Shown here: positions 17,073-26,769 of the stretch, one piece after another | How positions within the stretch are numbered: position 1 is the first letter of the stretch | Layout of the letters: every line of letters begins with the position of its first letter | NCBI GenBank assembly: GCA_963677325.2 | Contig: CAXXGM010000010.1 | Span: forward strand, 284,603 to 348,602 | Length of the DNA: 64,000 bases | From: G963677325 sp963677325 | GTDB taxonomy: Bacteria > Bacteroidota > Bacteroidia > Bacteroidales > Prolixibacteraceae | Direction: 5' to 3' | Translations under genes and position numbers: made by a program | The notes under the pieces: model-generated | Database searches by the model: none | Seen by the model: the letters and a program-made list of their open reading frames with translations, nothing else | What the model was told of the DNA's origin: nothing

Positions 17073-17870
17073 ATGCCTGTCCAGATGTATTTTCGGGAGT
17101 CCGGCAATGGTCCCAACATGATCATCCTGCATGGATTATTTGGCTCTTCTGACAATTGGCTTTCCATATCGAGGAGACTGGAAGATTATTTCAGAATTTA
17201 TATCCCTGACCTTCGCAATCATGGACAATCACTACATACAAAAAGTCATACTTACGAAGATATGGCTGCTGATCTGGAGTTTTTTTTCGAGACCAATCGT
17301 ATCAATAAGGCAATTGTTATGGGTCACAGCATGGGGGGCAAACTGGCTATGATGTTTGCAGCCAGACATCCTGAAAAAACAGAACACCTGATAGTAGCGG
17401 ATATTGCACCAAAGCGATATGCCAGTGAAGGTAGCGGTGAAGAAGATCAGGAGATGCTGCTGTCCCTGATGGAAAAACTTGATTTCTCTTTATATACCTC
17501 CCGCAGGGAAATTGATGAAGCCCTTAGAAAACAAATCAGGAGTCTCTCTTTAAGACAATTTCTTCTTAAAAACATCTACCGTAACAAGGAAGGTAAATTC
17601 AGCTGGAAAATTAACGTACCGGTACTTAAAAAATATCTTGGCCATATCATCCATGACGTGAATAAAGATTTCTTTGATGAATACAAACCTATTACAGCCT
17701 ATCCTGTGACCTTTATCAGAGGCCTGAATTCGGATTATATCAGTGATGAAGACATTCCCCTGATTCGGTCCATTTATCCCCAGGCTCAAATAATAGATAT
17801 TCCCGATGCAGGCCACTGGCTCCACGCCGAACAGCCAAATGAATTCATCAAAGCCGTACAAGAAGCATAA
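17073..17870 (+). CDS. alpha/beta-fold hydrolase (YbfF-like esterase)
   Basis: A 265-residue alpha/beta hydrolase. The oxyanion loop is LHGLFGSSDNW (residues 20-30). The nucleophile Ser lies in the elbow GHSMGGKLAM (about residue 91), the acid is near FIRGLNSDYI, and the catalytic His is in DAGHWLHAEQP near the C terminus. The closest recognisable group is the small acyl-CoA/ester hydrolases such as YbfF. It follows pdxJ on the same strand, a common arrangement in the phylum. The frame is intact, marking the end of the frameshifted stretch. Natural substrate unknown. Confidence 0.85.
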   Translation: MPVQMYFRESGNGPNMIILHGLFGSSDNWLSISRRLEDYFRIYIPDLRNHGQSLHTKSHTYEDMAADLEFFFETNRINKAIVMGHSMGGKLAMMFAARHPEKTEHLIVADIAPKRYASEGSGEEDQEMLLSLMEKLDFSLYTSRREIDEALRKQIRSLSLRQFLLKNIYRNKEGKFSWKINVPVLKKYLGHIIHDVNKDFFDEYKPITAYPVTFIRGLNSDYISDEDIPLIRSIYPQAQIIDIPDAGHWLHAEQPNEFIKAVQEA

Positions 17871-18312
17871 TTGACTTAAAAAACCTGAGATCGATCTAAG
17901 CAATGGATAAGACAGTGCTTGATTGTTTGAGCGTTAATGTTGTCTTCGATAACCTAATCTTTTAAAAAACACCTCAGTAGAGGGATTAGTTTTATGGCTT
18001 TCACCGACCTAATTACCTAATTAATAAGGTAATTAGGTCGATTTTTCTCTCTGCACCATTTTCTCATCTGTAACATCCTTGTTACTTGTGCGAGGCTGGA
18101 TTTTGCCAATACTTAAGGACGACTCAGGTGTTTTCGACAGATTAGGTCATCCATTCCTAAGATCGAACTCACGTTAAAAGCATTTCTGCCTCAAATTCGC
18201 TCCATTTCATACCTGAAAGCCTTCAGCAAATATCTTGGATTTAGCATCAACTTTTGGTAAATTGTACTTGATAGATTATCCAATAAATAATGAAACGTTA
18301 AGGAGGACTATC
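17871..18312. other. non-coding stretch with terminator and start of foreign-looking segment
   Basis: No supported gene. It holds the strong hairpin at 18005-18046 and, at its end, a perfect AGGAGG ribosome binding site at 18301-18306. No mobile-element ends were recognised. Confidence 0.6.
18005..18046 (+). terminator. Rho-independent terminator
   Basis: A perfect 14-bp stem (CGACCTAATTACCT at 18005-18018 with its complement at 18027-18040) has an 8-base loop and is followed by ATTTTT. It probably ends the hydrolase transcript. Confidence 0.8.
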
Positions 18313-19713
18313 ATGAAAAAAAACCAGGTGCAAATAGTATCGGCTATCCGGATTCGAGCTGTCGCAATTTCCAATGATCTCATCCTCTTCAGATTTTCCC
18401 TGATTATCTTATTGGGATTTTTTATATCAATAATCGAATCTCAACCTGTTTATTCTGTGCCAGGTTTTGCCCGCCAGACAGGTCTATCCTGTTCCGCCTG
18501 CCATAACATGTTTCCGGAAATAAATTCTTTCGGGAGAGAATTCAAGCTCAATGGCTATACCTTAACAAACATCAACACCCTTATTGAAAAAAACGATAAA
18601 GAGGAAATTCTGCTGAAACTTCTCAGCTATTCGCCCTTGTCCGCCATGGTGCAGACTTCTTTAACCAATCTCAACAAGAGAATACCGGATACACAGAACA
18701 ACAACATTGAATTTCCACAGCAACTCAGCTTATTTTACACGGGGCTGATTTCGCCGCATTTAGGTACTTTTATCCAACTCACTTATGCCGGACAGGACGG
18801 AGCCATTGGGATGGATAACATCGATATCCGGTATAACAACATGAAAATGTTAGGTTCAAAGAGATTAATCTACGGACTCACTTTAAATAATAATCCATCC
18901 GTGCAGGATGTATGGAACAGTATTCCGGCATGGCGTTTCCCTTATGCGACCTCCGGTGTGGCTCCTTCCCCGTCCGCGGCTCCTCTTATAGAAGGGGCTC
19001 TGGCCCAGCAGGTAGCAGGCTTGGGAGGTTATGTGTTTTTTAATAGTTTAATTTATGCAGAATTCAGTGCATACCGCTCCGCTCCACAGGGTGTTCCGGT
19101 TCCTCCGGATTCAGCTGCAGCGGGTATCATTAAAGGCATTGCCCCCTATTGGCGGTTAGCTCTACAGCACGAATGGCAGAAGCACTACCTCGAGATAGGA
19201 ACCAGCGGAATGGCAACCAGGCTTTATCCAACGGGCGTAACAGGGCTGACAAATACTTTTACAGATTTGGGGTTTGATCTTCAATACGAATACACTTTCC
19301 ACAAGGGCACTTTTAAACTCCATCCTTCGTGGTACCATGAAACCCAAAAGCTTGATGCTTCACTTGCATCCGGAGAATCCGCCAACAGGAACAATACCCT
19401 TAATTCATTGAAGGTGTCTGCAGAAGTGTATACAGACAGGGGATTTGGCGCCACTTTAGGTTATTTCTCAGTAAACGGAAGTCATGATGAAGGCATCTAT
19501 ACGCCCGGAGCTATAACCGGCAGCAGGACCGGCAAACCTGACAGCAATGGTTTTATAGCCGAGATCGCCTATCTTCCCTGGTATAATACAAAGTTCTCCC
19601 TGCAATATACCATGTACAACAAATTCAATGGCGCCAGTTCCAATTACGATGGTTCGGGACGGGATGCTTCCCATAACAATACCTTATATCTCCTGGTATG
19701 GTTGTGTTTTTAA
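18313..19713 (+). CDS. monoheme cytochrome c fused to an outer-membrane-barrel-like protein
   Basis: A 466-residue protein. A long N-terminal export signal with a membrane-spanning hydrophobic stretch (about residues 29-45) is followed by one c-type heme site, CSACH, near residue 58, in the context FARQTGLSCSACHNMFPEIN. The remaining ~380 residues alternate polar and aromatic residues, as in beta-barrels, and end in a terminal Phe (LLVWLCF). The ATG at 18313 was chosen because a perfect AGGAGG lies six bases before it; an in-frame ATG at 18235 lacks this. Such a signal is rare in Bacteroidota, and the gene looks richer in G+C than its neighbours, suggesting transfer. It probably works in electron transfer at the cell surface with the next gene. 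Confidence 0.7.
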   Translation: MKKNQVQIVSAIRIRAVAISNDLILFRFSLIILLGFFISIIESQPVYSVPGFARQTGLSCSACHNMFPEINSFGREFKLNGYTLTNINTLIEKNDKEEILLKLLSYSPLSAMVQTSLTNLNKRIPDTQNNNIEFPQQLSLFYTGLISPHLGTFIQLTYAGQDGAIGMDNIDIRYNNMKMLGSKRLIYGLTLNNNPSVQDVWNSIPAWRFPYATSGVAPSPSAAPLIEGALAQQVAGLGGYVFFNSLIYAEFSAYRSAPQGVPVPPDSAAAGIIKGIAPYWRLALQHEWQKHYLEIGTSGMATRLYPTGVTGLTNTFTDLGFDLQYEYTFHKGTFKLHPSWYHETQKLDASLASGESANRNNTLNSLKVSAEVYTDRGFGATLGYFSVNGSHDEGIYTPGAITGSRTGKPDSNGFIAEIAYLPWYNTKFSLQYTMYNKFNGASSNYDGSGRDASHNNTLYLLVWLCF

Positions 19714-19750
19714 TACTTGTATAAGATTAATAGTTAAATAATTATCAAAC

Positions 19751-20200
19751 ATGAATAGAAAGACCGTATTATATACAGCGATCATTATCTTCGCAACAGG
19801 GATTATTTCATTTCAATTATCAGGCTCAAGAGGAAAGTCAACCACTCCCGGTTTCCAGGTATCCACAGATAAGGGTATCGGGCCATTTAAGGATGTTAAG
19901 TTAGCCGCTGTCGACCCGGTAAAAGTAAAGAAAGGCATGGCTGTCTTCATGCAAAAATGTTTTATATGTCACGATCTGGATAACAAAAAACTTGCACCTC
20001 CCTTAAGGAATATTACACGGGAGGTTCCTCCCGAATTTATACTCAACATGATTGTGAATCCAACCGAGATGCAAAAACAAAATCCAAGGGCTCAGGCACA
20101 GATGAAAAAATACAACAACCTGCCAATGCTCGACCAGCAGTTATCTCAACCTGATGCCTTAAATATCCTGGACTATTTACGATCGGTTGCAAAGAAATAA
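19751..20200 (+). CDS. small membrane-anchored or periplasmic c-type cytochrome
   Basis: A 149-residue protein with an N-terminal signal/anchor (about residues 5-25) and a single class I cytochrome c domain. The heme-binding motif is CFICH (about residues 73-77). The probable axial methionine is in YNNLPMLDQQLS near residue 124, and the domain ends in a typical C-terminal helix (DALNILDYLRSVAKK). It lies 37 bases after the barrel-type cytochrome, so the two are probably co-transcribed and may form an electron relay across the periplasm (inference). No oxidase or reductase gene is adjacent. Confidence 0.85.
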   Translation: MNRKTVLYTAIIIFATGIISFQLSGSRGKSTTPGFQVSTDKGIGPFKDVKLAAVDPVKVKKGMAVFMQKCFICHDLDNKKLAPPLRNITREVPPEFILNMIVNPTEMQKQNPRAQAQMKKYNNLPMLDQQLSQPDALNILDYLRSVAKK

Positions 20201-20838
20201 TTATGGATTTGAGCCATTATATCTATCAACTTATTCGATTCATAGTTAATTTAATTACGATCATTAGATAGTTAAATCGCAATTTCACTTTTTCCTTGAA
20301 CTATCTCCGGTATTGCTTCGTAGTTTAAAGGTAGCTTATTCGTAATTTATTCGATTATATACGAATGATGTACGAATAATCTACGAATAAAGTACGAATA
20401 AACACCAGGGAAGGAGTGTCTATAGATATTGCGGAACTCCTGCTTATCTCTCAGCGATGTATCATTCTTTAGTATAACGAAGAAGGGTGAGAAACTCTCG
20501 TCTCGTTATCGTGTGCTGATTCCATCAGCATCTCTTTTCAGTTTTCAAGCCAGTTCATAGGGGTGGGTGAAATAAATCCGTAATTTCCCGTAAGCCATTA
20601 AGACGGGTGCTATGGATTGAAAGATGCCGGAGAATAGCCAGTAAACTAAAAAACTTTAGTGATTTTTTTCTTCGGGAAGAAAGGCAGACATACAGGACTA
20701 CTATATGTTAACGAACAAGAAAGAACAAGCATTATTAAATTAATCACTTTCTTCAGCTGGTTATTTAATATACCTGTAACAGATCTGCAGTTAAAAAATG
20801 CTGTATTTGTTTCCATACTTGTTAAGAAACTCCTGCTC
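20201..20838. other. 638-bp gene-free stretch between cytochrome and truncated kinase
   Basis: No supported gene. Its main feature is the phased repeat array at 20336-20401. The rest (about 20410-20840) was checked in several frames and shows only short, unconvincing reading frames. It may be decayed coding DNA. Confidence 0.6.
20336..20401. repeat. six-unit 11-bp-phased heptamer array (possible binding-site array)
   Basis: TTATTCG occurs at 20336-20342 and 20347-20353. In the opposite orientation ACGAAT occurs at 20361, 20372, 20383 and 20394, mostly within TACGAATAA. Neighbouring units of the same orientation are exactly 11 bp apart, so copies face the same side of the helix. The array is an inverted arrangement of two plus four units. 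Confidence 0.75.
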
Positions 20839-21390
20839 TCAGTCTGCTAATATACCAAAATATTTTATCAGCAGATTGTATAAAAGCTGGCGGCCTGCCG
20901 GTTTAGGTACGTAATCGTTACGGCCGGCTTCAATGGCCGTTTTTTCCTCATTCGACATCGCATATGCAGTCTGAGCCACGATTTTAACATCCTGATTAAA
21001 TTTCCGGATTTCCTTTGTTGCTTCATAACCATCCATTCCAGGCATTTGGATATCCATTAGAATAAGCGGTATATCGGGATGGTTTCTTACAACATTAACC
21101 ACTTCATTTCCGTTCCTGGCATAATACAAATTCGCAACATATGGATTGAGGTGTTTTGAAATTAAACTGCCCGATACTTCATCATCTTCAGCGATCAGAA
21201 TATTTATTTTTTCAACGAAAGGCATGGAATATGCTTTGAGAAGGTTTAGTCCATCCCTAGTCTTTCCATTCACTTTTTCTACTGGGATAGTAAAATAAAA
21301 GGTCGATCCTTCACCGTCCTTGCTTTTTACCCAGATTTTCCCGCCTAACATTTCAACATAAGCTTTTGAAATAGCCAGCCCTAATCCGGT
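20839..21390 (-). pseudogene. C-terminal remnant of a hybrid histidine kinase (ATPase G-box plus receiver)
   Basis: An open frame starts after an in-frame TAG (21393-21391) with [20 protein letters not shown], the G2 box and end of a histidine kinase ATPase domain. A receiver domain follows with IAEDDE, phospho-acceptor Asp in [16 protein letters not shown], and a conserved Lys in YVPKPAG. The sensor, dimerisation/His and N/G1 boxes are absent upstream, where only stops occur. A full hybrid kinase has thus lost its front end. The receiver itself looks intact and could in principle be made from the internal ATG at 21351. Confidence 0.8.
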
Positions 21391-21528
21391 CTATTTCAAT
21401 AGTCCTGTTTTCCCCAGCTCATCTTATCCATGCAATCCATTTATAAAAAACAAGATATCTTTTATCTCCATTTCATTTGGTAATAATAATTTTGTTTAAT
21501 AAGTTTGTGTTTGACAAATCAAAAAACG

Positions 21529-21933
21529 ATGATAAATCCAGATGAGAAGAAGGATGAAACGATAAGCTCACGCATCAGACAATCCCTTTTTGAAGCAGGT
21601 GAGCTGATGAAAAATTACAATTACAGCATCTTCACCCGGGTATTGGATGAGGTTGTACAGGAAGAAATCACCGAGGGAAGGGCGATGAAGATCCGATTCA
21701 TCAAAAACATGACCAACATGTACAGTCTCATCATCCGGTACAAGCGGTTGAATGAAAAAATTTCTGAATTTGAAGAAATAATCAAAGGCATGGAGATGCC
21801 CGAACCCTTCGAATTTTTCGGAACAAACGGTCTGGATGACCAGGAGTTGAAGGTAATCCTGCTGAAAAAGAAGCTCCACCAGATCAAAGTCCCTGATAAA
21901 ACCTGGTATGCCAATATGGTAGATGAAGAATAG
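21529..21933 (+). CDS. hypothetical protein, charged and helical
   Basis: A 134-residue soluble protein rich in Glu, Lys and Ile, with predicted long helices and no signal peptide, Cys pair or known motif. The ATG at 21529 (MINPDEKKDET) seems a better start than an upstream in-frame ATG at 21505, whose leader is unlike the rest. I do not recognise it. It lies between a decapitated histidine kinase and a transposase fossil, a decaying neighbourhood, but the frame is intact and codon use looks normal. Confidence 0.5.
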   Translation: MINPDEKKDETISSRIRQSLFEAGELMKNYNYSIFTRVLDEVVQEEITEGRAMKIRFIKNMTNMYSLIIRYKRLNEKISEFEEIIKGMEMPEPFEFFGTNGLDDQELKVILLKKKLHQIKVPDKTWYANMVDEE

Positions 21934-22083
21934 GGATGATTAAAAAATACAAATCGAACTGTCGGAACAATAATTAAGCGGTTTTGTTCCCGTGACTTTG
22001 CTATCCGTCCTCGGAAACGATGATCTGAATGAGCAGGCAATAACCTGAGTTCGAAATAAGAAACAGTAAAAAATGTTTGGTAA

Positions 22084-22595
22084 AAATTCCCTCAAACAGC
22101 CTCCTATAACAGATTTGTTGAACTTCAGCAGAAGGCTCTTTTCTCAATGGTCATCTTCCTGAAAACATTAAGAAAGGAACCTGTACAGGGATTTCTTTTG
22201 TAGATTCGTTCACCATAAAGGTGTGCCACAATAAGCGGATATTCAACCACAAAGTTTTTTCGGGAATCGCTCAACGGGGTAAATCCACAATGGCCACTTC
22301 TTTGAATTTAAACTGCATATGACTGTAAATGAAAAAATTGAAACACTAAACTTTGTCATCACTCCGGGCAAAGTTGATGACAGGGAACCTCTTAAGGATA
22401 CCCGGTTCCTTGAGAAGGATTACGGGAAACTCTTTGCTGATAGGGGCCTGCAAGGTTGAACATCTCAGACACAGGAGTTTTGGCAATTCCCTTACAAACC
22501 TTATTTCAGGATTGCTGGCTTACTCATTCCTTCCCCAAAAACCTTCCATCAAGTACGAAACCGAACCGACTTCTGGCCAACTCGCTCTCTTTTAA
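22084..22595 (+). mobile_element. degenerate IS982-family transposase
   Basis: Shifting frames spell a recognisable IS982 transposase: KFPQTASYNRFVELQQKALF, then GTCTGISFVDSFTIKVCHNK (first catalytic Asp in FVDS), then FKLHMTVNEKIETLNFVITP with GKVDDREPL, then GKLFADRG (second Asp). After a deletion of roughly 60 codons the family's C-terminal HLRHRSFGNSLTNLISGLLAY follows. The N-terminal ~100 codons and the region with the catalytic Glu are missing. At least two frameshifts occur besides the deletion. No terminal inverted repeats could be found, so the ends are approximate. The copy is dead. Confidence 0.82.
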
Positions 22596-22802
22596 TTAAA
22601 AGCTTATTTCGAAATCAGGTTATTAATTATTTCTTAATTGTGGGGTAGGGTAAAATGAAGTTCATGCGGTATTAAGGAAAAGAAAGGTAATGTTGATTTC
22701 AATACTTAAAAGTAATAGGATCTGCAGCAATTTCTTTCATCCATAGAACAGATAGTAAAAGCTGGAATTTTTTAAGAACACATTAATATCGAAAGCTTTT
22801 TT

Positions 22803-22810
22803 TACATTTG
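22803..22810 (+). promoter_or_regulatory. -7-like box upstream of FecI-type sigma gene
   Basis: TACATTTG matches the TAnnTTTG consensus, 25 bases before the TTG start. No -33 element is evident. Confidence 0.3.
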
Positions 22811-22835
22811 TTCTTCATTAAAGAGATTTACAGAT

Positions 22836-23327
22836 TTGACGCAAGAAGAATTTAAAAATACATTCGATACTCATTTTGAATCAGTTCGGAATTACATCTA
22901 TTATCGTTCCGGTGATAAGGAGCTTGCTAATGATATAGCGCAGGAAACATTTATCAGGTACTGGGAAAAGACTTCCTTAAAGGCAGAAGGTATTGGAAAT
23001 ATCAAGGGGTTCCTTTTCAAGATGGCAGGAGATATTTTCATTACAGCGTATCGCAAGAAACAAAATATGAAGAAATATTACATCCTGAATAGTCATGAAG
23101 TGTTTTCTCATAGTCCGGAAGAAGAAATGACATACAAGGAAACAATGATTAATTATGAGAATGCTTTGGCAAGTCTTCCGGAAAAGCAGCGAACTGTTTT
23201 CCTTCTCAACAGAATGGATGGATTAAAATATCATGAAATAGCCCTTAACCTTGGGTTAAGCATAAAAGCGGTAGAAAAGAGAATGAAAAATGCCCTGGAA
23301 TTTTTAAGAAAGGCAACAAATATCTGA
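22836..23327 (+). CDS. FecI-like ECF RNA polymerase sigma factor
   Basis: A 163-residue ECF sigma factor. Region 2 contains YIYYRSGDKELANDIAQETFIRYW. Region 4 contains LPEKQRTVFLLNRMDGLKYHEIALNLGLSIKAVEKRM. The start is a TTG at 22836; no in-frame ATG precedes region 2. The TGA stop overlaps the ATG of the following FecR gene (TGATG), indicating translational coupling. In such units the sigma factor drives the downstream TonB receptor when the receptor signals through FecR. Confidence 0.92.
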   Translation: MTQEEFKNTFDTHFESVRNYIYYRSGDKELANDIAQETFIRYWEKTSLKAEGIGNIKGFLFKMAGDIFITAYRKKQNMKKYYILNSHEVFSHSPEEEMTYKETMINYENALASLPEKQRTVFLLNRMDGLKYHEIALNLGLSIKAVEKRMKNALEFLRKATNI

Positions 23328-24187
23328 TGGAAGAAAAAAAGAAATATCACTTAACCGAGGATTGTACTCCGTCTGATTTCCCGCAAATAGACTTGCACTA
23401 CGGGGAATCAAAAGAAGAGGTATGGTCAAAGATTCAAAAACAAATTAATAAGGAGAAAACTATTTCACCAGGTATTCTGCCACGCTCTTTTTATATTATT
23501 TCAATCGCTGCTTCGCTGATTTTTTTTATTGGAATGATCACTTTCCTCCGTTATTATACCAAAACAGCCTTCTGCCCGGCAGGACAACATCTGACAATCA
23601 CCCTTCCTGATCATTCCGAAGTCATTCTTAATGCCGAATCAATTATCGCCTGGCATCCATTTTGGATGAAAATTGACCGGAGCGTTAAATTCGAGGGGGA
23701 GGCTTATTTCCAGGTAAAAAAAGGATCAGGATTCAAAGTAATATCTTCCCGGGGTGAAACAAAGGTCTTGGGAACCACTTTTAATATCTATTCAAGAGAA
23801 GAAGATTACCGTGTTTCATGTTTTACCGGTTCAGTTAACATAGTTTCTGTTTTAAATAAGGAATCTGTCGTGCTGCACCCCGGAGAGGAGGGAACAATTC
23901 AGAAAAATGGAATGATAAAACTATCGCAGCGATCAAATCCTGAAGAGAATAAGGCATGGATCAACAACATGTTTGTTTTCACCGGGGCCTCTTTAAATTC
24001 AGTTATCAGGGAAGTTGAACGTCAATACAACATTATTATTCATTTAAAAGAAGATTATCAACTAACTTATACCGGCAATTTCAGTAAATCCATACCGGCA
24101 GAAGAGGTGCTCAATTTAATTTGCACCTCGCTTGAACTTAAACTGGTGTCCAAATCAAAGGGTGAATATTTGATATATAAAGATTAA
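23327..24187 (+). CDS. FecR-family anti-sigma factor
   Basis: A 286-residue single-pass membrane protein. A short cytoplasmic N-terminal part is followed by a membrane helix near residues 50-70 (SFYIISIAASLIFFIGMITF). A periplasmic FecR domain follows with the conserved LNAESIIAWHPFW and VKFEGEAYFQVKKGSGFKV patterns and GTTFNIYS. A C-terminal STN-like segment (SVIREVERQYNIIIHL) ends the protein. It holds the sigma factor and receives the signal from the STN domain of the receptor encoded 3 bases downstream. Confidence 0.92.
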   Translation: MEEKKKYHLTEDCTPSDFPQIDLHYGESKEEVWSKIQKQINKEKTISPGILPRSFYIISIAASLIFFIGMITFLRYYTKTAFCPAGQHLTITLPDHSEVILNAESIIAWHPFWMKIDRSVKFEGEAYFQVKKGSGFKVISSRGETKVLGTTFNIYSREEDYRVSCFTGSVNIVSVLNKESVVLHPGEEGTIQKNGMIKLSQRSNPEENKAWINNMFVFTGASLNSVIREVERQYNIIIHLKEDYQLTYTGNFSKSIPAEEVLNLICTSLELKLVSKSKGEYLIYKD

Positions 24188-24190
24188 CTT

Positions 24191-26684
24191 TTGAAGAAGC
24201 CTTTATTTCTATTATTTCTTATTTTCTGGTGTGCATTGACGCATGTATTTTCTCAAAATATTGTCATAAGTGCGAAGAACATGCCTCTCAATAAGTTGTT
24301 TGTCGAATTAAGGGATAAGTACAGAATTAATTTTTCCTTTAATGACAAGCTGCTTTCCAGGTACAATGTTACCGTCAAACAGAATTTTGCCACTCCGCGT
24401 GAAGCAATACAATCGTTATTAAAAGATCTCCCGTTAAAATATATTCAGCAGGAAAATATCTATGTAATTCTTCCTGTAAATGATCAAAAACAGAAGAAGT
24501 ATGCCATATCAGGACAGATCATTGAATCGGGTACGAATGAGACATTGCCTTATGCAAACCTGGTAATTGATAATCGTATTATTCCAAGTGATGTCAATGG
24601 GAATTTTTATTATTCAAATAATTCTGACAGTATATTTCATATACTGGCCAGCTGTCTTGGCCATTATATATACGATACTATCGTACCAGCTGCAACCAAC
24701 TACCGGTTTAAACTTATTTCGTCAAGTATAGGATTAAAGGAAATCGTTATTAAAGGTCAAACTGCAGACAATTCTCTATTAATTGGTGACAGAGCCGGAG
24801 CCATGAAAATCAACAACCAGGTTTCCCGTTTCCTTCCGGGAAATGATGACAATGCAGTTTTCAATCTTTTAAGATTAATGCCCGGAGTTCTTGCGGCCAG
24901 TGAACAGTCAAATGGATTAGTCATCTGGGGTTCTTATGAAGGCCTAAGTCAAATTTTTTTTGATGGATTCACTATCTGGGGATTAAAAAGTTTCAGTGAT
25001 GAAATTAATTCAGTGAATCCCTTGCTCATAAAAAACATGGAGGTATTAAAGGGAGGATACGATGCTTCATTAGGCGATCGGGTTGGCGGGATTGTAAACA
25101 TCACAGGTAAAAACGGAAATGTAACTAAACCGTCTGCAACTTTTAATATCAATAATGTTACTATGAATGGACTGATAGAAACTCCTCTTTGGCACAATTC
25201 CTCCATTTTGCTTTCATTCCGGCAGACCTATTATAACAAACTTGAAAATAAAGATCTTCTTCCCTCTTTATCAGATGAGAATTTAATTAAGAAGTTAATT
25301 GACTACACCATCCGCCCAAATTACAATTTCAGGGATGGAAATTTTAAGTTTTCATCCAAAACGGATAAGGGAGACCTTTTTTATATAAGCGTCTTAGCAG
25401 GAGAAGATCATTTTCAATACAATTTTAATCAGACGTTTGGCCATAATGAACTTTCCAGATCTCAAAATGAATACAATCTTCAAAACGGAGCTACAGCATA
25501 CTATTCAAATTCATGGAAAAATGGAAATGTATCAAGTTTGAATATATCTTGGTCAGGATTGACAACTGACTTATCAGACATTCAAAGTTTACTCAGGAAT
25601 AAAAAAGAATTTGAAAGCAGGAATAATTATACATCAAACAGTATTAATGAATACTCAGCAAATCTTGACCATTGGTTTTCGTTGAATAAAACCAACAGAA
25701 TAGAAATAGGGAGTGGATTTATTCGCAACGAAACAAGCCTTATTGCAGACTCATCAGCAATTAGAAAAACCTCGCTAAACGAAATTTCTCAAAGAACACA
25801 TGCCTTTATTCAGGATCATATCTCATTTGCCAGGAAGATGAATCTGATTATTGGAATAAGGGGTGACTATCCTACCTACCTCAACAAAATATATTTACAA
25901 CCCCGGATATCTGCTTCATTAGGTCTGAGTGACGAGGTAAAAATTAATCTGGCCTGGGGTAAATACAATCAGTTTATCACCAAAAGTTCTGTCTTGGATA
26001 AGTCAGGTAATTATCGATACATTTGGACAACCTGCAATAATCAGGATGTTCCTGTTCTTGAATCCATTCATTGGATACTCGGTAGTTCATATAAAAGAAA
26101 TAATTTCAATTTCAGTACAGAAGCATACCTAAAAACAACAACTGGTCTAACCAGATTCGTTAATCAGGATCAAGATATTAAAAACAGGATTTTTCAGGGT
26201 GAAGGCCGCAGCTTTGGAATCGATTTATTCCTGAGAAAAGATTTTGGGCCTCATTCAGCATGGATTTCTTATACCCTAAGCAAAACGGAAGAATTGTTCT
26301 CGTATTTTCCCACTCATGAATTTATGCGTGCGCCACAGGATCAGCGTCATGAACTAAAAACAGGTTTTTCTGTTTAATTTCAAACCTATTTCCTTCTCCG
26401 GGAATTATGTTTTTGGATCAGGTTTCCCTTTGAATTCAGGGACTCTGCTCAACCCTGTACTATTTGAACCAGACTATAACCGTTTGGATCTGTCATTATT
26501 CTTCCGTTTTAAAATCAAAAACCTTTACGGTGAAACTGGAATATCAATCATTAATGTTTTAAATACTCAAAATATCCGATATTCAAATTTTGAAAAAATA
26601 CCGGTAGATCAAACTAATTCCATTAATATTTACTCAGAGGCAGTACCTTTCTCACCTCGTTTCTCATTAAAGTTATCTCTTTAA
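24191..26684 (+). pseudogene. STN-domain TonB-dependent receptor (FecA/SusC-like), one frameshift
   Basis: Starts with TTG at 24191 and a signal peptide (to about residue 22). An STN signalling domain (residues ~24-95) follows, then a carboxypeptidase-regulatory-like domain (~103-190), a plug (~205-310) and the barrel. At 26366-26377 a run of five T shifts the frame to a stop (TGFSV). The correct frame continues FNFKPISFSGNYVFGSG, then NSGTLLNPVLFEPDYNRLDLS, and ends in a beta-strand with terminal SLKLSL at 26684. One base change in the T run restores about 830 residues. Ligand unknown; no SusD follows. Confidence 0.88.
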
Positions 26685-26769
26685 ATTCTGAAGAAATCCC
26701 CGAAAAAGGGGATATCTATTCGATGCAAAAAATAATAACTTGAATAATAAGTCAGTTAAACAATTTATT

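Noticed and set aside
20201..20838. Phased TACGAATAA units considered as a CRISPR or plasmid iteron origin
   Set aside because: Units are too short and closely spaced for CRISPR, and no cas, rep or par gene is nearby.
20659..20850. 63-residue plus-strand frame MIFFFGKKGRH...
   Set aside because: No motif, poor start context, overlaps the end of the kinase remnant; more likely chance in decayed DNA.
22353..22595. 80-residue plus-strand frame as an independent gene
   Set aside because: Its C-terminal half is the end of the IS982 transposase and its N-terminal half is that transposase in the wrong frame.
26696..26713. ATCCCC/GGGGAT hairpin after the TonB receptor as a terminator
   Set aside because: The stem is only 6 bp and no T tract follows; it may merely attenuate before the lipoprotein gene.
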